Positions 51,346 through 60,651 of a stretch of 64,000 nucleotides of DNA are shown piece by piece; position 1 is the first letter of the stretch, and every line of letters begins with the position of its first letter. Under the pieces are notes generated by a model. That model was not told where the DNA came from and made no database searches. It saw nothing but the letters and a program-made list of their open reading frames with translations. The DNA comes from an uncultured bacterium. Its GTDB lineage: Bacteria; Muiribacteriota; Ozemobacteria; Ozemobacterales; Ozemobacteraceae. Location: assembly GCA_937949615.1 (NCBI GenBank), contig CALEDQ010000005.1:62001-126000 (forward strand), read 5' to 3'. The position numbers and the translations under genes were made by a program.

Positions 51346-53683
51346 CGTCGTCATCCTTGCCCACCTTGCCGGCGGTCAGCAGATAACCGCGCATGTTTTC
51401 CATCATTTGCACGGCCAGTGCCGGTTTTTGCGCCGCCATCGCCGAATGATACATGAAAAACGGCGCTTTAAGCAGGCTGCACGAGCTTTTGATCTGCCCG
51501 AATTCTTCGAGACGCTTCGGCAGGTTCAAATAGTTGCAGGCAATGCCGCCGACAAAGACGATTTCTTTGCGAATGCCCGATGACCACATGATCTGATCGT
51601 AGGGGGTGTTGTTCTGGTCGTTGAGACAGATCAGCTGCACCCCGATCAGCGCCTCGCCTTTGATCGTGATCGGGTCGCCACGCAGGCTGACGAAGGTCAA
51701 AAAGCTTTCCTGGGTTATTTCGGTCTTGATCTTCTTGTAAAAATCGTAGGCCGGCCCGCGCCCGAGCATGTTGCCCGGCGGCCCGAGTTTGAACTGGCCG
51801 GTATCGATATCGTAGCCGCGCGTGATGTTTTCGAGCGAAATTGGCCCGTCGACAAGCACGACCCCGCCACCAATCTCCTCGTTTTTCATCTTCAGCGGTG
51901 GCACCTTCAAAGGCCCCTTGACATAAACGACGCCGTTGACCTTGAACTTGCCCTGTTTGACGCCGGCCGCTTCAAGAAATTCTTCGCCACTCATGTAAGT
52001 GCGCCCGACACGGCTTTCGGCGCCTTTAGACGTTTTATCTTTCGCCTCTTCGACGGCAAACCAGCTGCGGCCCAGCTCTTCAAGCCGATCGCGGGCGGCA
52101 AAGCCATCGTTAGCCTTGAACTGCCCGTGCATGAAAATCTTTTTTGACTGCTTGTCAAAGTCGGCGTTCATCGGCATGAAACCGTCAGGAAGGTTGTCGG
52201 CGCTGCCGCTGCGCGGGTTCCAGTTTTTGCCAGAGACCATGCGTGACATGAAATCCTGGTATTTCTGGCTCTCTAAGAGCGGCTGGAAACTGTATTTAAC
52301 CGAACCGTAAACCTCGCGCTCGGGAAAATCCGTCGGGCTGCGGTTCTCGTCATATTTGAGCGGTTCGCCGCCGCCGGAAGGCGGCCACCAGAAAGTCATG
52401 ACAAAGAAGCGGCCGAGCACGTTGCCGAAAATCTGCCGGCGCGCATGCCCGCCGACGTCAGGTCTGATACCCATAAGTTTCAGACCACTGGAAAAAGCCA
52501 TGTAGCCATGACCATAGCCTTCAAGTTTCTGCCAGAATTCGCTGGCGCCCGAGCCTTTGTTGAAGAAGTCTTCGGGCGAGTAGGCGGTATCTTTGAAAAT
52601 CTCACCGATTTCAGGAACAATCTCGCTGGAAAAGCCCAGAATGCCCATTTTAGCGGTATGTTTGTGCTTCAGTTCGACGTCCTGGCCCATCATTCTTATG
52701 AATTCACCGTTTTTGTTCATGAAAACCGGAACGAAATCAAAGTCTTTGGTCACGTCGGCAACTTTGAGAGTTTCTGGTGATACGAGAAACATTTCGCCAA
52801 CGCTGGCGGTGAATTCTGCGTCGCTGTCACTGCCAGGTGCGTCGGCGACGGCTTCGCGCGTATCACCGGCCAGATTCAGGTAGACAGCCTCGTCAGAAGG
52901 CCCGAGAAAGACTTTTCCCGAGAGTTCGGGGCTGTTGTATTCAGTCTCGTCGAGCGGCGGCAATAGAATCATCGGCCGGTATTTGAAACCGGATTTAATC
53001 CGGATATTACCGGCATAGCTGAGTGCCTGGCTGTCGGCTTCTTCCGGGTGTTTGCCCTCTTTGGTGAACATGATGTTGAGGTGATCGTTCGGCCCGATCT
53101 TGTCGCGGCCCTGTTCGGCCGCGATTTTGTCGACGAACAGCATGAAATCTTTAAGAACCGGAGTCAGGCGCATTACCACCGTAAACGGGTACTGCACACG
53201 CAGCGAATACTGGCGGCCGTGAAATTTTGCCTTGCAGACGATTTCGAGCAGGCCTTTCTTTTCGCTGCCTTTGAGTTCGTTTGGACAGTCGAAACCTGGC
53301 GGGTAACCAAGCTCTTCGCTCTGTGAAAAAACAATCTCCGGCGGCAACTGCAGTTCGATTTTAAGCTCATCGGCGAGTTTTTTCAGCATGGCAGCCGGCT
53401 GGTAAAAGCCGGTTTTCAGTTTCTGGCGGCCTGGCGGCCCTCGAAAAGCGTTGTACAGCTCAGAGTCGGGTTCGTTGACGTTCATGTTGATCTGTTGCAG
53501 CACGTCACCGGCATAGGATTCGAGAAAATAGCGGGTAATCTGCGTGTAGTCACTAAGCGTCAGCAGCTGGGTATGCCCGGTCATGCGCTTTGACAGCGCC
53601 ATTACCATCAGCAGCATGACGCTGATCAGGCCGAGCAGAATGATCGTGATATTTCCCTTTTTCGGGTGCAGCTGGAGCCTCAT
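51338..53683 (-). CDS. PilX/GspK-like pilus accessory protein, 781 aa
   Basis: The N-terminus KKG-NITIILLGLISVMLLMVMALSKR has the Gly and hydrophobic helix of a prepilin-like protein but lacks Glu at +5, as in PilX/GspK-type tip or accessory pseudopilins. The long C-terminal part (~100-780) has no recognised domain; it is beta-rich with Gly/Pro turns (SGKVFLGPSDEAVYLNL, NGVVYVKGPLKVPP) and a repeated 'V-V-Y-V-K-G-P'-type strand. It is the first gene of the operon 53683-48594. Its large exported part likely forms the tip or a surface-exposed module. Confidence 0.6.
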   Translation of the reverse strand: MRLQLHPKKGNITIILLGLISVMLLMVMALSKRMTGHTQLLTLSDYTQITRYFLESYAGDVLQQINMNVNEPDSELYNAFRGPPGRQKLKTGFYQPAAMLKKLADELKIELQLPPEIVFSQSEELGYPPGFDCPNELKGSEKKGLLEIVCKAKFHGRQYSLRVQYPFTVVMRLTPVLKDFMLFVDKIAAEQGRDKIGPNDHLNIMFTKEGKHPEEADSQALSYAGNIRIKSGFKYRPMILLPPLDETEYNSPELSGKVFLGPSDEAVYLNLAGDTREAVADAPGSDSDAEFTASVGEMFLVSPETLKVADVTKDFDFVPVFMNKNGEFIRMMGQDVELKHKHTAKMGILGFSSEIVPEIGEIFKDTAYSPEDFFNKGSGASEFWQKLEGYGHGYMAFSSGLKLMGIRPDVGGHARRQIFGNVLGRFFVMTFWWPPSGGGEPLKYDENRSPTDFPEREVYGSVKYSFQPLLESQKYQDFMSRMVSGKNWNPRSGSADNLPDGFMPMNADFDKQSKKIFMHGQFKANDGFAARDRLEELGRSWFAVEEAKDKTSKGAESRVGRTYMSGEEFLEAAGVKQGKFKVNGVVYVKGPLKVPPLKMKNEEIGGGVVLVDGPISLENITRGYDIDTGQFKLGPPGNMLGRGPAYDFYKKIKTEITQESFLTFVSLRGDPITIKGEALIGVQLICLNDQNNTPYDQIMWSSGIRKEIVFVGGIACNYLNLPKRLEEFGQIKSSCSLLKAPFFMYHSAMAAQKPALAVQMMENMRGYLLTAGKVGKDDDDE

Positions 53684-53784
53684 AACATCTGAATTATACC
53701 ATACCCTTCTCAGAGTGTACGAACAAGAAAGCTAAAGTTAGCAGGCAGGTTGATTTTGCCGGGCTGATACTCTACAATCGGGCT

Positions 53785-55221
53785 ATGAAGAAGCATATCA
53801 GGTTTAAATACGAGATCGAAACAGCCTCGAAGTCTTTTCCGTGGCTGCGCTGGCTGTTCGAATCGGCTCGTTTCAACCTGCTTCTGATTTTTCTGATTCT
53901 GGTTTCGGTTGTTTTTATTCTCATTGAAACATTTGCAGCCCTGCCAGCTCATGAGCTTGAGCTCGTTCAGACAGTCAACGATATTCTGACGCTGGTTTTT
54001 ATTATTGAGCTCAGCCTGCGCTGGCTGATCAGCGTGACAACCGGAGCATTTCTGCGTGAGTTCTGGATAGATATTCTGGCGGTTATGCCGATGCTGAGAA
54101 TTTTCAGGCTTGGCAGAGTTTTGCGCCTGCTGCGTCTGTTTCGTATTTTCTCTCTTGGAACCAATATTCAGAGACGCTTTGTTTTTTTTCAGAAAATTTT
54201 TGCCGGTCGCCTTCTCGAATACTGCATAATTTCGAGTTTTGCCGTTTTTGCCGTAATCTTCGGTGCAGTTGGTTTTTCTCAGTTTGAAACCGGGTTCAGC
54301 ACGAGCATTCAGACCCCGGTAGACGCATTCTGGAAATCGCTTTTTTCGATGATGGCAGGTGAATACGCCGATTACCCGGTTTCGTTTGGCGGCAAAATCG
54401 TGTTTCTGGTATTGCTGATTTTCGAAATGGGCGTATTTGCAATGTTGACCGGTACTTTTTCGGCAATCATGTATGATAAACTCAAGGAGAGCGCCATGCA
54501 CAAACCCGCAAACCCTGACGAACTTAATAAGCACATAATTATCTGCGGTTTCAGCGCCAAGGCCGCCATTCTTGCCACTGAATTCCTGCTTGATCCGGCT
54601 TTTAAACATTCTGAAATTCTTATCGTTTCAGAGAAAGCCAATCTTGAAGAACTGCAGGCCCGAAATATCAGAACTCACCGGGTCAGCATCCTCAAAGAAG
54701 ATTTTACCCGCATGGAAACCCTGAAAAAAGCCGGCGTACAAAGAGCGGTTGCCGCTGTCATTCTCTCTGAAGACGGCGATAACCGCAGTACCCAGGATAT
54801 CGACGCCCGCACGATTCTCGCGGCTCTGACTATCGAAAAGCTGAACCCGAAGATTCATACTTCGGCCGAAATCTACAATGAAGAATACGCCTCGCATCTG
54901 AAAATGGGCGGTGTCGAAGACGTGGTCATTCAGGGTGAATTTTCAGGTAAACTGCTGGCGCGCGTGGCAATGCACGAGGGGTTGCTGGCCTTTTTTAAAG
55001 ATCTGCTGACCAGAGAGTCTGGTAATACACTTACTTTTATCGATCCGCCCGCTGAAATCGTTGGCTTAAGAAGCGAAGAAGCTATCGGTGTTCTTAATCG
55101 CGAGCTTGGTTTTACTCTTGTTGGCATTAAACCAAGTGGACAACCGGTTGTTGTTAATCCCCGCAACCATAAAATATGCAGTACCGATGAAATTCTTGTG
55201 ATCAATCCGGTTACCGACTGA
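53785..55221 (+). CDS. Six-helix cation channel with RCK (TrkA-N) domain and unusual pore
   Basis: 478 aa. Residues ~25-235 form a voltage-gated-type channel core: S1 (NLLLIFLILVSVVFILIETF), a basic S4 (RIFRLGRVLRLLRLFRIF with Arg every third residue), and a pore loop with S6. Residues ~248-478 are an RCK/TrkA-N and TrkA-C-like regulatory part (HIIICGFSAKAAILATEFLL) that usually binds nucleotide or Ca2+. The pore reads FWKSLFSMMAGEYADYPVS, where a K+ channel would have T-V-G-Y-G-D. Thus GYG is EYA. K+ selectivity cannot be assumed. It is followed by murJ after 2 nt. Confidence 0.82.
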   Translation: MKKHIRFKYEIETASKSFPWLRWLFESARFNLLLIFLILVSVVFILIETFAALPAHELELVQTVNDILTLVFIIELSLRWLISVTTGAFLREFWIDILAVMPMLRIFRLGRVLRLLRLFRIFSLGTNIQRRFVFFQKIFAGRLLEYCIISSFAVFAVIFGAVGFSQFETGFSTSIQTPVDAFWKSLFSMMAGEYADYPVSFGGKIVFLVLLIFEMGVFAMLTGTFSAIMYDKLKESAMHKPANPDELNKHIIICGFSAKAAILATEFLLDPAFKHSEILIVSEKANLEELQARNIRTHRVSILKEDFTRMETLKKAGVQRAVAAVILSEDGDNRSTQDIDARTILAALTIEKLNPKIHTSAEIYNEEYASHLKMGGVEDVVIQGEFSGKLLARVAMHEGLLAFFKDLLTRESGNTLTFIDPPAEIVGLRSEEAIGVLNRELGFTLVGIKPSGQPVVVNPRNHKICSTDEILVINPVTD

Positions 55222-55223
55222 CC

Positions 55224-56855
55224 ATGAGCCAGGAAACGAAAAAGCCTTCAATTGCCCGCTCAGCGGCGGTGATGGGTGTTGCCACCTTCTTCAGCCGCAT
55301 CGCCGGTCTGGTGCGTGAGCAGACCTTTGCTTATCTTTTCGGTGCCGGCATCTGGACCGACGCTTTCAATGTCGCTTTTCGTATTCCGAATCTGCTGCGC
55401 GACCTTTTTGCCGAAGGAGCGATGAGCGCGGCCTTCGTTCCGACTTTCAATGGTATTCTCGAAAAAGAAGGTCAGCAGAAAGCTTTCAGACTGACGAATC
55501 TCACTTTCTGTGCCATTCTTGTTGTGGTTGGCGCCCTGACGCTCGTCGGTATCATCGCCAGCCCTTTATTGGTAAGTACTCTGGCGCCAGAATTCACTTC
55601 GAACCCCGAAAAATTTGAAGTTACCGTGACCATGACCCGCATCATGTTTCCGTTTCTGCTGGCGATATCCTGGGCGGCAATTTCGATGGGCATTCTCAAC
55701 TCACTTGGTGAATTCTTCATTCCGGCAATTGCCCCGGTTTTTCTCAATCTGTCGATGATTCTGTCTGGCTGGCTGATCTGCCCGTTCGCCAAAGAATTCG
55801 ACATGCCTGCCATTACCGGCATGGCTATTGGCGCCATGCTTGGCGGTCTGCTGCAGTTCGCCGTGCAGCTGCCGGCGCTTTTTCGCTACGGCTACCGTTT
55901 CAGGTGGCAGTTGAATTTTAAAGATCCGGGCATTCAGAGAATCATCAAGCTGATCATTCCGGGCACCGTCGGGCTTGCCGCCACCCAGATCAATATTGCA
56001 ATCAGCACCATTCTTGCCACGTCGCAGGGCGAAGGTGCGGTCAGCTGGCTTGGCTATGCCTTCAGAGTCATGCAGCTGCCGCTCGGGTTGTTTGGTGTCG
56101 CAGTCGCGCAGGCGACTCTGCCGGTTATTTCACGGCAGATTGCTGCCGGTGATCGCGACGGCATGGGCCAGACGCTCGCAGGTTCGATCAGGCTTTCTTC
56201 ATTCATCAATCTTTATGCCTGTTTTGCGATCATGGCTCTGGCCGAGCCGGTGGTCAGAATAATTTTTCAGCACGGGCGTTTCACCGCTGCCGACACGACT
56301 GCTACCGCCATCGCTCTGCAGGCTTACGCAGTCGGCCTGCTGTTCTACTCGCTGATCAAAATTCTTGGCCCGGCGTTTTATACTCTCGATGAGACAAAAG
56401 TGCCGGTTATGGCCAGTATTACCGCCGTAGTCGTCAATATCGTTCTCAACCTGATTCTTGTGCATCCTTTCGGTTACTGGGGTCTGGCTCTCAGTACCGG
56501 CATTGGCGCCATGTTCAACGCCGGCATTCTTTATTTCGTGCTGGAAAAGCGCATCGGCAGTTTCAGTCGCTTCGCCCTGATGCCGGCAATGGCCCGCATT
56601 TTTGCTGCTACTGCCGTTTCTGGCATTGTGTCGGCACTGGTTTATCGCTTCACATCGCCACTGCTTGGGGCAAACGTCGGCATGCTGCCTGCCGGTGGCT
56701 TTTTTAACGCTCTGACCGCGCTGTTCGTGGCCGTAATTGCAGGCCTGGCAGTTCTTTATATCGTGTCACGCCTGCTTAAAATCGAAGAGGCCGACAAGGC
56801 CGCCGAAATGGTTCTGCGCCGCCTGAATCGCCGAAAATCTCAGCCCTCAGTCTGA
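55224..56855 (+). CDS. murJ: Lipid II flippase MurJ (MviN)
   Basis: 543 aa with 14 predicted membrane helices, as usual for the MOP-family flippase that moves lipid II to the periplasmic side. Family segments: SAAVMGVATFFSRIAGLVREQ, FNVAFRIPNLLRDLFAEGAMS and AFVPTF. The essential central Arg residues (TFFSRIAGLVRE and FRIPNLLRDL) are present. The ATG comes 2 nt after the channel stop, with no strong ribosome site, so coupling is likely. With murA it completes cytosolic and membrane steps of peptidoglycan synthesis in this window. Confidence 0.95.
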   Translation: MSQETKKPSIARSAAVMGVATFFSRIAGLVREQTFAYLFGAGIWTDAFNVAFRIPNLLRDLFAEGAMSAAFVPTFNGILEKEGQQKAFRLTNLTFCAILVVVGALTLVGIIASPLLVSTLAPEFTSNPEKFEVTVTMTRIMFPFLLAISWAAISMGILNSLGEFFIPAIAPVFLNLSMILSGWLICPFAKEFDMPAITGMAIGAMLGGLLQFAVQLPALFRYGYRFRWQLNFKDPGIQRIIKLIIPGTVGLAATQINIAISTILATSQGEGAVSWLGYAFRVMQLPLGLFGVAVAQATLPVISRQIAAGDRDGMGQTLAGSIRLSSFINLYACFAIMALAEPVVRIIFQHGRFTAADTTATAIALQAYAVGLLFYSLIKILGPAFYTLDETKVPVMASITAVVVNIVLNLILVHPFGYWGLALSTGIGAMFNAGILYFVLEKRIGSFSRFALMPAMARIFAATAVSGIVSALVYRFTSPLLGANVGMLPAGGFFNALTALFVAVIAGLAVLYIVSRLLKIEEADKAAEMVLRRLNRRKSQPSV

Positions 56856-56920
56856 TATCGCTTACTGTGTTTTGCCTGATGCCTGATCAATATTTCGGCA
56901 TTATTTAGCAGCCGTAAATA

Positions 56921-56960
56921 AAAACTCCCGCAGTGCTTTTGAGCATTGCGGGAGTTTGTG
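56921..56960 (+). terminator. Intrinsic terminator between convergent murJ and DHOD-like genes
   Basis: AAACTCCCGCA (56922-56932) pairs with TGCGGGAGTTT (56947-56957); the stem extends inward (GTGC/GCAT). T-runs occur on both strands (TTTGTG on plus, TTTTATTT on minus). Confidence 0.85.
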
Positions 56961-56976
56961 CGTATCTGCGTTGTGT

Positions 56977-57966
56977 TTATGAGCCGGCGTAACCGCCAAA
57001 GCTGCTGAGATACTGGGCGCGTTCGTAGAGGGCCGGATTGGCGGCTTTGGTCAGGCTGAGGCGGCCTCTGAAGTCACCGATGCTTTCGTATCCTTTTTTG
57101 TCCATCCAGTTTTCGAGGCCTTTGAGAATTTCTCCCATGTAGGCGGGGCCTTTTTTGTAGAAGACTGAAGCCATCTGCACAGCACTGGCACCGGCAAGCA
57201 GCATCTTGATTACATGCCTTGCTTCATGAACGCCGGTTGAGGCGGCAATCGGGCATTTGAGACGTGGGCTGAGAATGCCGACCCAGCGCAGTGGCAGTAG
57301 ATATTCACTTTCGCTGCTCAGGGTGCCGGCTTCGATGACTTTTTCCTTTTCGATGTCGATGTCTGGGCTGGTAAAGCGGTTGAACATGGTGATCCCGGCG
57401 AGTTTTTCGCCGTCAAGTTCATGGCAGATTGCCGCGAGGTCAGAAAAATAATTGCTGATTTTTACAGCAACCGGTATTTTAACCCGGCGGGTAATCTCTT
57501 TAACCGTGTCGATGTAGAAACGGCGGGTGTCTTCGGCTTTGCGTGTCGGGTCGAAGGGCATGACGAAAAGGTTAAGTTCGATGGCGTCGGCGCCGGCATC
57601 CTGAACCTGCGAGGCGAACTGCAGCCAGTCCCCGGCCGAAACACAGTTGATGCTGGCAACGATCGGAGTTTTGCTGACTTCTTTGGCTGCCTTGATCAGG
57701 CGGCCGTAGCTGGCAAGAACCTGATCGCGGATTTTGTAGTCGAAATAATCCATGAATTCATCAAAATGCGAAGCTGATTTGCTTTCGCCGATCTGGTTGT
57801 ATTCATTGATGATTTCTTCTTCGAAGACCGATTTAAGAACGATGGCCCCGGCGCCGTTATCGGCGAAGGCTTTGATTTTATCGGCATCGGCAGTCAGACT
57901 GCTGCTGGCGACGATCAGCGGATTTTTGAGTTCGAAACCGAAGAATCTGGTTTTCAGGTTGATCAT
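56977..57966 (-). CDS. Dihydroorotate dehydrogenase-like flavoprotein
   Basis: 329 aa, FMN-binding TIM barrel of the DHOD-like group. Segments: MINLKTRFFGFELKNPLIVAS, FADNGAGAIVLKS, IVASINCVSAGDWLQFA, ADAIELNLFVMP, IPVAVKISNYFSD and ASTGVHEARHVIKMLLAGA. The NCVS segment carries a Cys where class 1 DHODs use Cys and class 2 Ser. This group is often annotated as PyrD-like, but in anaerobes it may work with an FNR/FeS partner. Such a partner (NfnA/PyrK-like) is encoded in the same operon, two genes upstream. It could therefore be a dihydroorotate or dihydropyrimidine dehydrogenase. Confidence 0.8.
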   Translation of the reverse strand: MINLKTRFFGFELKNPLIVASSSLTADADKIKAFADNGAGAIVLKSVFEEEIINEYNQIGESKSASHFDEFMDYFDYKIRDQVLASYGRLIKAAKEVSKTPIVASINCVSAGDWLQFASQVQDAGADAIELNLFVMPFDPTRKAEDTRRFYIDTVKEITRRVKIPVAVKISNYFSDLAAICHELDGEKLAGITMFNRFTSPDIDIEKEKVIEAGTLSSESEYLLPLRWVGILSPRLKCPIAASTGVHEARHVIKMLLAGASAVQMASVFYKKGPAYMGEILKGLENWMDKKGYESIGDFRGRLSLTKAANPALYERAQYLSSFGGYAGS

Positions 57967-57979
57967 GGTTTTTCCCCGT

Positions 57980-59467
57980 TCACAGATTGTGTCTGTTTTT
58001 CAGATAGTCGTGCATCGAAGCGGCAGCTCTGCGGCCGTCGCCCATTGCCAGAATGACCGTGGCGCCGCCTCTGACGATATCGCCGCCGGCAAAAACTTCG
58101 GGAATCGACGACTGCATGGTCTGTTCATTTACTTCGATGGTTCCCCATTTTGACATTTTCAGGCCAGCCAGGCAGGCCGGAATCAGTGGATTTGGCGAAA
58201 CACCGATTGCAACAATTGCCAGGTCGATATCGATTTCGACGATATCGCCTTCAATCGGCACCGGTTTGCGGCGGCCAGAAGCATCTGGTTCACCGAGTTT
58301 CATGCGCTGCAGACGAACTTTGGCGACCCGGCCTTCGGCGTTGGGCAGGTATTCGATCGGATTCGCCAGATTCATGAATTCGATGCTTTCTTCTTCGGCA
58401 TGCTTGATTTCTTCCAGGCGTGCCGGCATTTCGTCGCGGGAACGGCGATAAATGATGATCGAGCGCTCGGCGCCGAGGCGTTTTGAGGTGCGAACGGCAT
58501 CCATGGCAGTGTTGCCGCCACCGACAACCGCGACGCATTTGCCGCGCAGAACCGGAGTATCAGAATCACTCTGATTGGCATACATGAGATTGACGCGGGT
58601 CAGATACTCGTTTGACGACATGACGCCATTGAGGTTCTCACCCGGAATATTCATGAAATTGGGCAGACCGGCGCCGCTGCCGATGAAAAAGGCTTTGTAG
58701 CCAAGTTCTTTAAGATCTTCGAACGAAGCGGTTCTGCCGACCACAAAGTTCTTTTCGAAGTTGACGCCCATCTGACGCAGATTATCGAGTTCGACATCAA
58801 CGATTGAATTCGGCAGACGGAATTCGGGAATGCCATATTTGAGAACGCCGCCGATTTCGTGCAGCGCTTCGAAAACGGTTACATCGTAGCCAAACTTGAT
58901 CATATCGCCGGCAAACGAAAGAGAGGCCGGGCCTGAGCCAATGGCGGCGACTTTGACGCCGTTGCGTTTTTCGACTTTCGGAACCTGAATTTTTCCCGAT
59001 TCACGTTCGTAATCGGCGGCAAATCTTTCGAGATAGCCGATGGCCACCGGGTCTTTTTTCATTTTCTGGGTGTAGAAGCATTTCGCTTCGCACTGCTTTT
59101 CCTGGGGGCAGACGCGGCCGCAGACGGCCGGCAGAGCGCTGAATTCTTTCAGAGTAGCAGCGGCATCGAGAAAATGGCCGGCTTCGATATATTTAACGAA
59201 TTTGGGAATATTGATGCTGACGGGGCAGCCTTCAATGCAGGTCGGGTTAACGCAATCCATGCAGCGGCTGGCTTCTCGCCTCGCCTGATCGGGAGTGAGG
59301 CCTTTATTGACTTCGCAGGTCTGCGATTTGATACGTTCGTGCGGTTCGGCTTCGGTCATGTGAACGCGCTCGATATTGATACGGTCTTTGTTTGGCACTG
59401 CATTGCGCAGTTCAGCCCGCCAGGCGGCGTTTCTTTCCTGTTTGAGAATTTCGCTGTAATCAGTCAT
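57980..59467 (-). CDS. NADPH-dependent glutamate synthase small subunit-like / NfnB-type flavoprotein
   Basis: 495 aa from ATG 59467 (AGGAA 7 nt upstream). The frame is open to 59647, but that part overlaps the FNR gene and has no family similarity. N-terminal FeS region with Cys motifs (CMDCVNPTCIEGCP, CGRVCPQEKQCEAKC). Then come an FAD Rossmann loop (VAAIGSGPASLSFAGD), an NAD(P) loop (VAVVGGGNTAMDAVRTSKR) and the FAD end (GGDIVRGGATVILAMGDG). This is the GltD/NfnB/SudA family. Paired with the adjacent NfnA-like protein, it is likely an electron-bifurcating NADH-dependent ferredoxin:NADP+ oxidoreductase or sulfide dehydrogenase, rather than a GOGAT small subunit (no gltB large subunit is present here). 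Confidence 0.9.
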   Translation of the reverse strand: MTDYSEILKQERNAAWRAELRNAVPNKDRINIERVHMTEAEPHERIKSQTCEVNKGLTPDQARREASRCMDCVNPTCIEGCPVSINIPKFVKYIEAGHFLDAAATLKEFSALPAVCGRVCPQEKQCEAKCFYTQKMKKDPVAIGYLERFAADYERESGKIQVPKVEKRNGVKVAAIGSGPASLSFAGDMIKFGYDVTVFEALHEIGGVLKYGIPEFRLPNSIVDVELDNLRQMGVNFEKNFVVGRTASFEDLKELGYKAFFIGSGAGLPNFMNIPGENLNGVMSSNEYLTRVNLMYANQSDSDTPVLRGKCVAVVGGGNTAMDAVRTSKRLGAERSIIIYRRSRDEMPARLEEIKHAEEESIEFMNLANPIEYLPNAEGRVAKVRLQRMKLGEPDASGRRKPVPIEGDIVEIDIDLAIVAIGVSPNPLIPACLAGLKMSKWGTIEVNEQTMQSSIPEVFAGGDIVRGGATVILAMGDGRRAAASMHDYLKNRHNL

Positions 59468-59483
59468 TTCTGGTTCCTCGCGG

Positions 59484-60293
59484 TTATTTCTTGCGGGCCT
59501 GATCTTCTTCGTTCTTGTAGGCACGCAGGCGCTGCAGCATTTCATCGAAGTCGATCTGGTGGGCGTTGAATTCAGGGCCGTCGACGCAGGTAAACTTCGT
59601 TTCGCCGTTGACGGTGACGCGGCAGGCGCCGCACATGCCTGTTCCATCGACCATGATGGTGTTGAGGCTGACCTGAGTGGGAATATTGTATTTTTTTGTC
59701 AGCAGGGCAGCGAATTTCATCATGATGGCCGGGCCAATCGCGATGCATTCGTCGACCTTTTCCCGTTTGATGACTTCTTCAGCACCGTCGGTGATCAGGC
59801 CTTTTCTGCCGTAAGAACCGTCGTCAGTCATGATGATGACTTCATCTGAATATTCGCGCATTTCTTTTTCGAGAATCAGCAGGTCTTTGTTGCGGGCTGC
59901 CAGAACGGTAATTACCCGGTTGCCGGCTTTTTTGAACGCTTCGACGATCGGGTAGAGTGGTGCAATGCCAACCCCGCCGCCCATCGCCAGAATGGTGCCC
60001 GGTTTGTGAATGTGGGTGGCTTTGCCGAGCGGGCCGACCAGGTCGGTGATACAATCTCCGGCTTCAAGGGCGCAAAGTTTGCCTGAGCTGGCCCCGACGT
60101 TCTGAACGATCAGGGTAATGGTTCCCTTTTCGAGATCGGAATCGACGATGGTAAGAGGAATTCTTTCGCCCTTGGTTCCGACTCTGAGAATGACGAAGTT
60201 GCCCGGTTTGCGCGATTTGGCGATCATCGGGGCTTCTACCACAAATTTGAAGACGAGTTCTGATAATCTCTGCTTTTCGACTATTTTATTCAT
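59484..60293 (-). CDS. FNR-like FAD/2Fe-2S subunit (NfnA/SudB/PyrK-like)
   Basis: 269 aa. FAD domain with the R-x-x-L-T/S motif (RIPLTIVD), NAD(P) domain (MGGGVGIAPLYPIVEAFKKA), and the C-terminal 2Fe-2S binding Cys set (GTGMCGACRVTV, then KFTCVDGPEF). This is the sequence order of NfnA. It is the first gene of the set; the NfnB-like gene starts 16 nt after its stop. It supplies electrons between NAD(H), NADP(H) and ferredoxin in the cytosol. Confidence 0.9.
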   Translation of the reverse strand: MNKIVEKQRLSELVFKFVVEAPMIAKSRKPGNFVILRVGTKGERIPLTIVDSDLEKGTITLIVQNVGASSGKLCALEAGDCITDLVGPLGKATHIHKPGTILAMGGGVGIAPLYPIVEAFKKAGNRVITVLAARNKDLLILEKEMREYSDEVIIMTDDGSYGRKGLITDGAEEVIKREKVDECIAIGPAIMMKFAALLTKKYNIPTQVSLNTIMVDGTGMCGACRVTVNGETKFTCVDGPEFNAHQIDFDEMLQRLRAYKNEEDQARKK

Positions 60294-60651
60294 GTCTTTA
60301 ACCGCTGAACGTTTCTGGTTTTCCGGTGGCTGACGGGTAGCTGATTCTTTACTGGCACCGAATGGGTTCAGCCTTCAGACAGATTATTGCAAACCCCGCC
60401 TAAAATCAACTCATATTCAAGTTGCTCAGGACAAACAGAACCCTTTTTTCCAGCAACACGTCCTGGCATGTCAGTCGCTGCCGCCGCATTCTCCATTCTC
60501 GTCGTGCGGCAGAATGTCATCAAGAGAACAACAGGCGTCGCTTACACAATCGCCTGACCTGCCGAAACCAGCATTTAAAATGCTAACAGATACTTGCTTT
60601 TGTTGGAGAAAAGCGTTACATTTAGCTGATTAACAAAGGAGTCGGGCCAGT
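60294..60651. promoter_or_regulatory. 358-nt gap between divergent genes; candidate promoter for the acidic protein
   Basis: A candidate promoter for the downstream plus-strand gene is TTGCTT (near 60596) with TACATT about 17 nt later. A hairpin TGCCGC/GCGGCA (about 60479-60507) also lies here. The minus-strand nfnA-like promoter is not clear. I see no gene or RNA in the rest. Confidence 0.3.

Noticed and set aside
53710..54609. Minus-strand frame of 299 aa opposite the ion channel gene
   Set aside because: It is the shadow of a real membrane protein gene; the product is rich in Asn/Lys/Gln and has no domain.
57980..59467. Glutamate synthase small subunit (gltD) in the strict sense
   Set aside because: No gltB is near, and the adjacent FNR-like 2Fe-2S subunit fits an Nfn/Sud complex better.
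59468..59647. 60-residue N-terminal extension of the NfnB-like protein
   Set aside because: It overlaps the FNR gene, has no family similarity, and a good ribosome site is present at the inner ATG.
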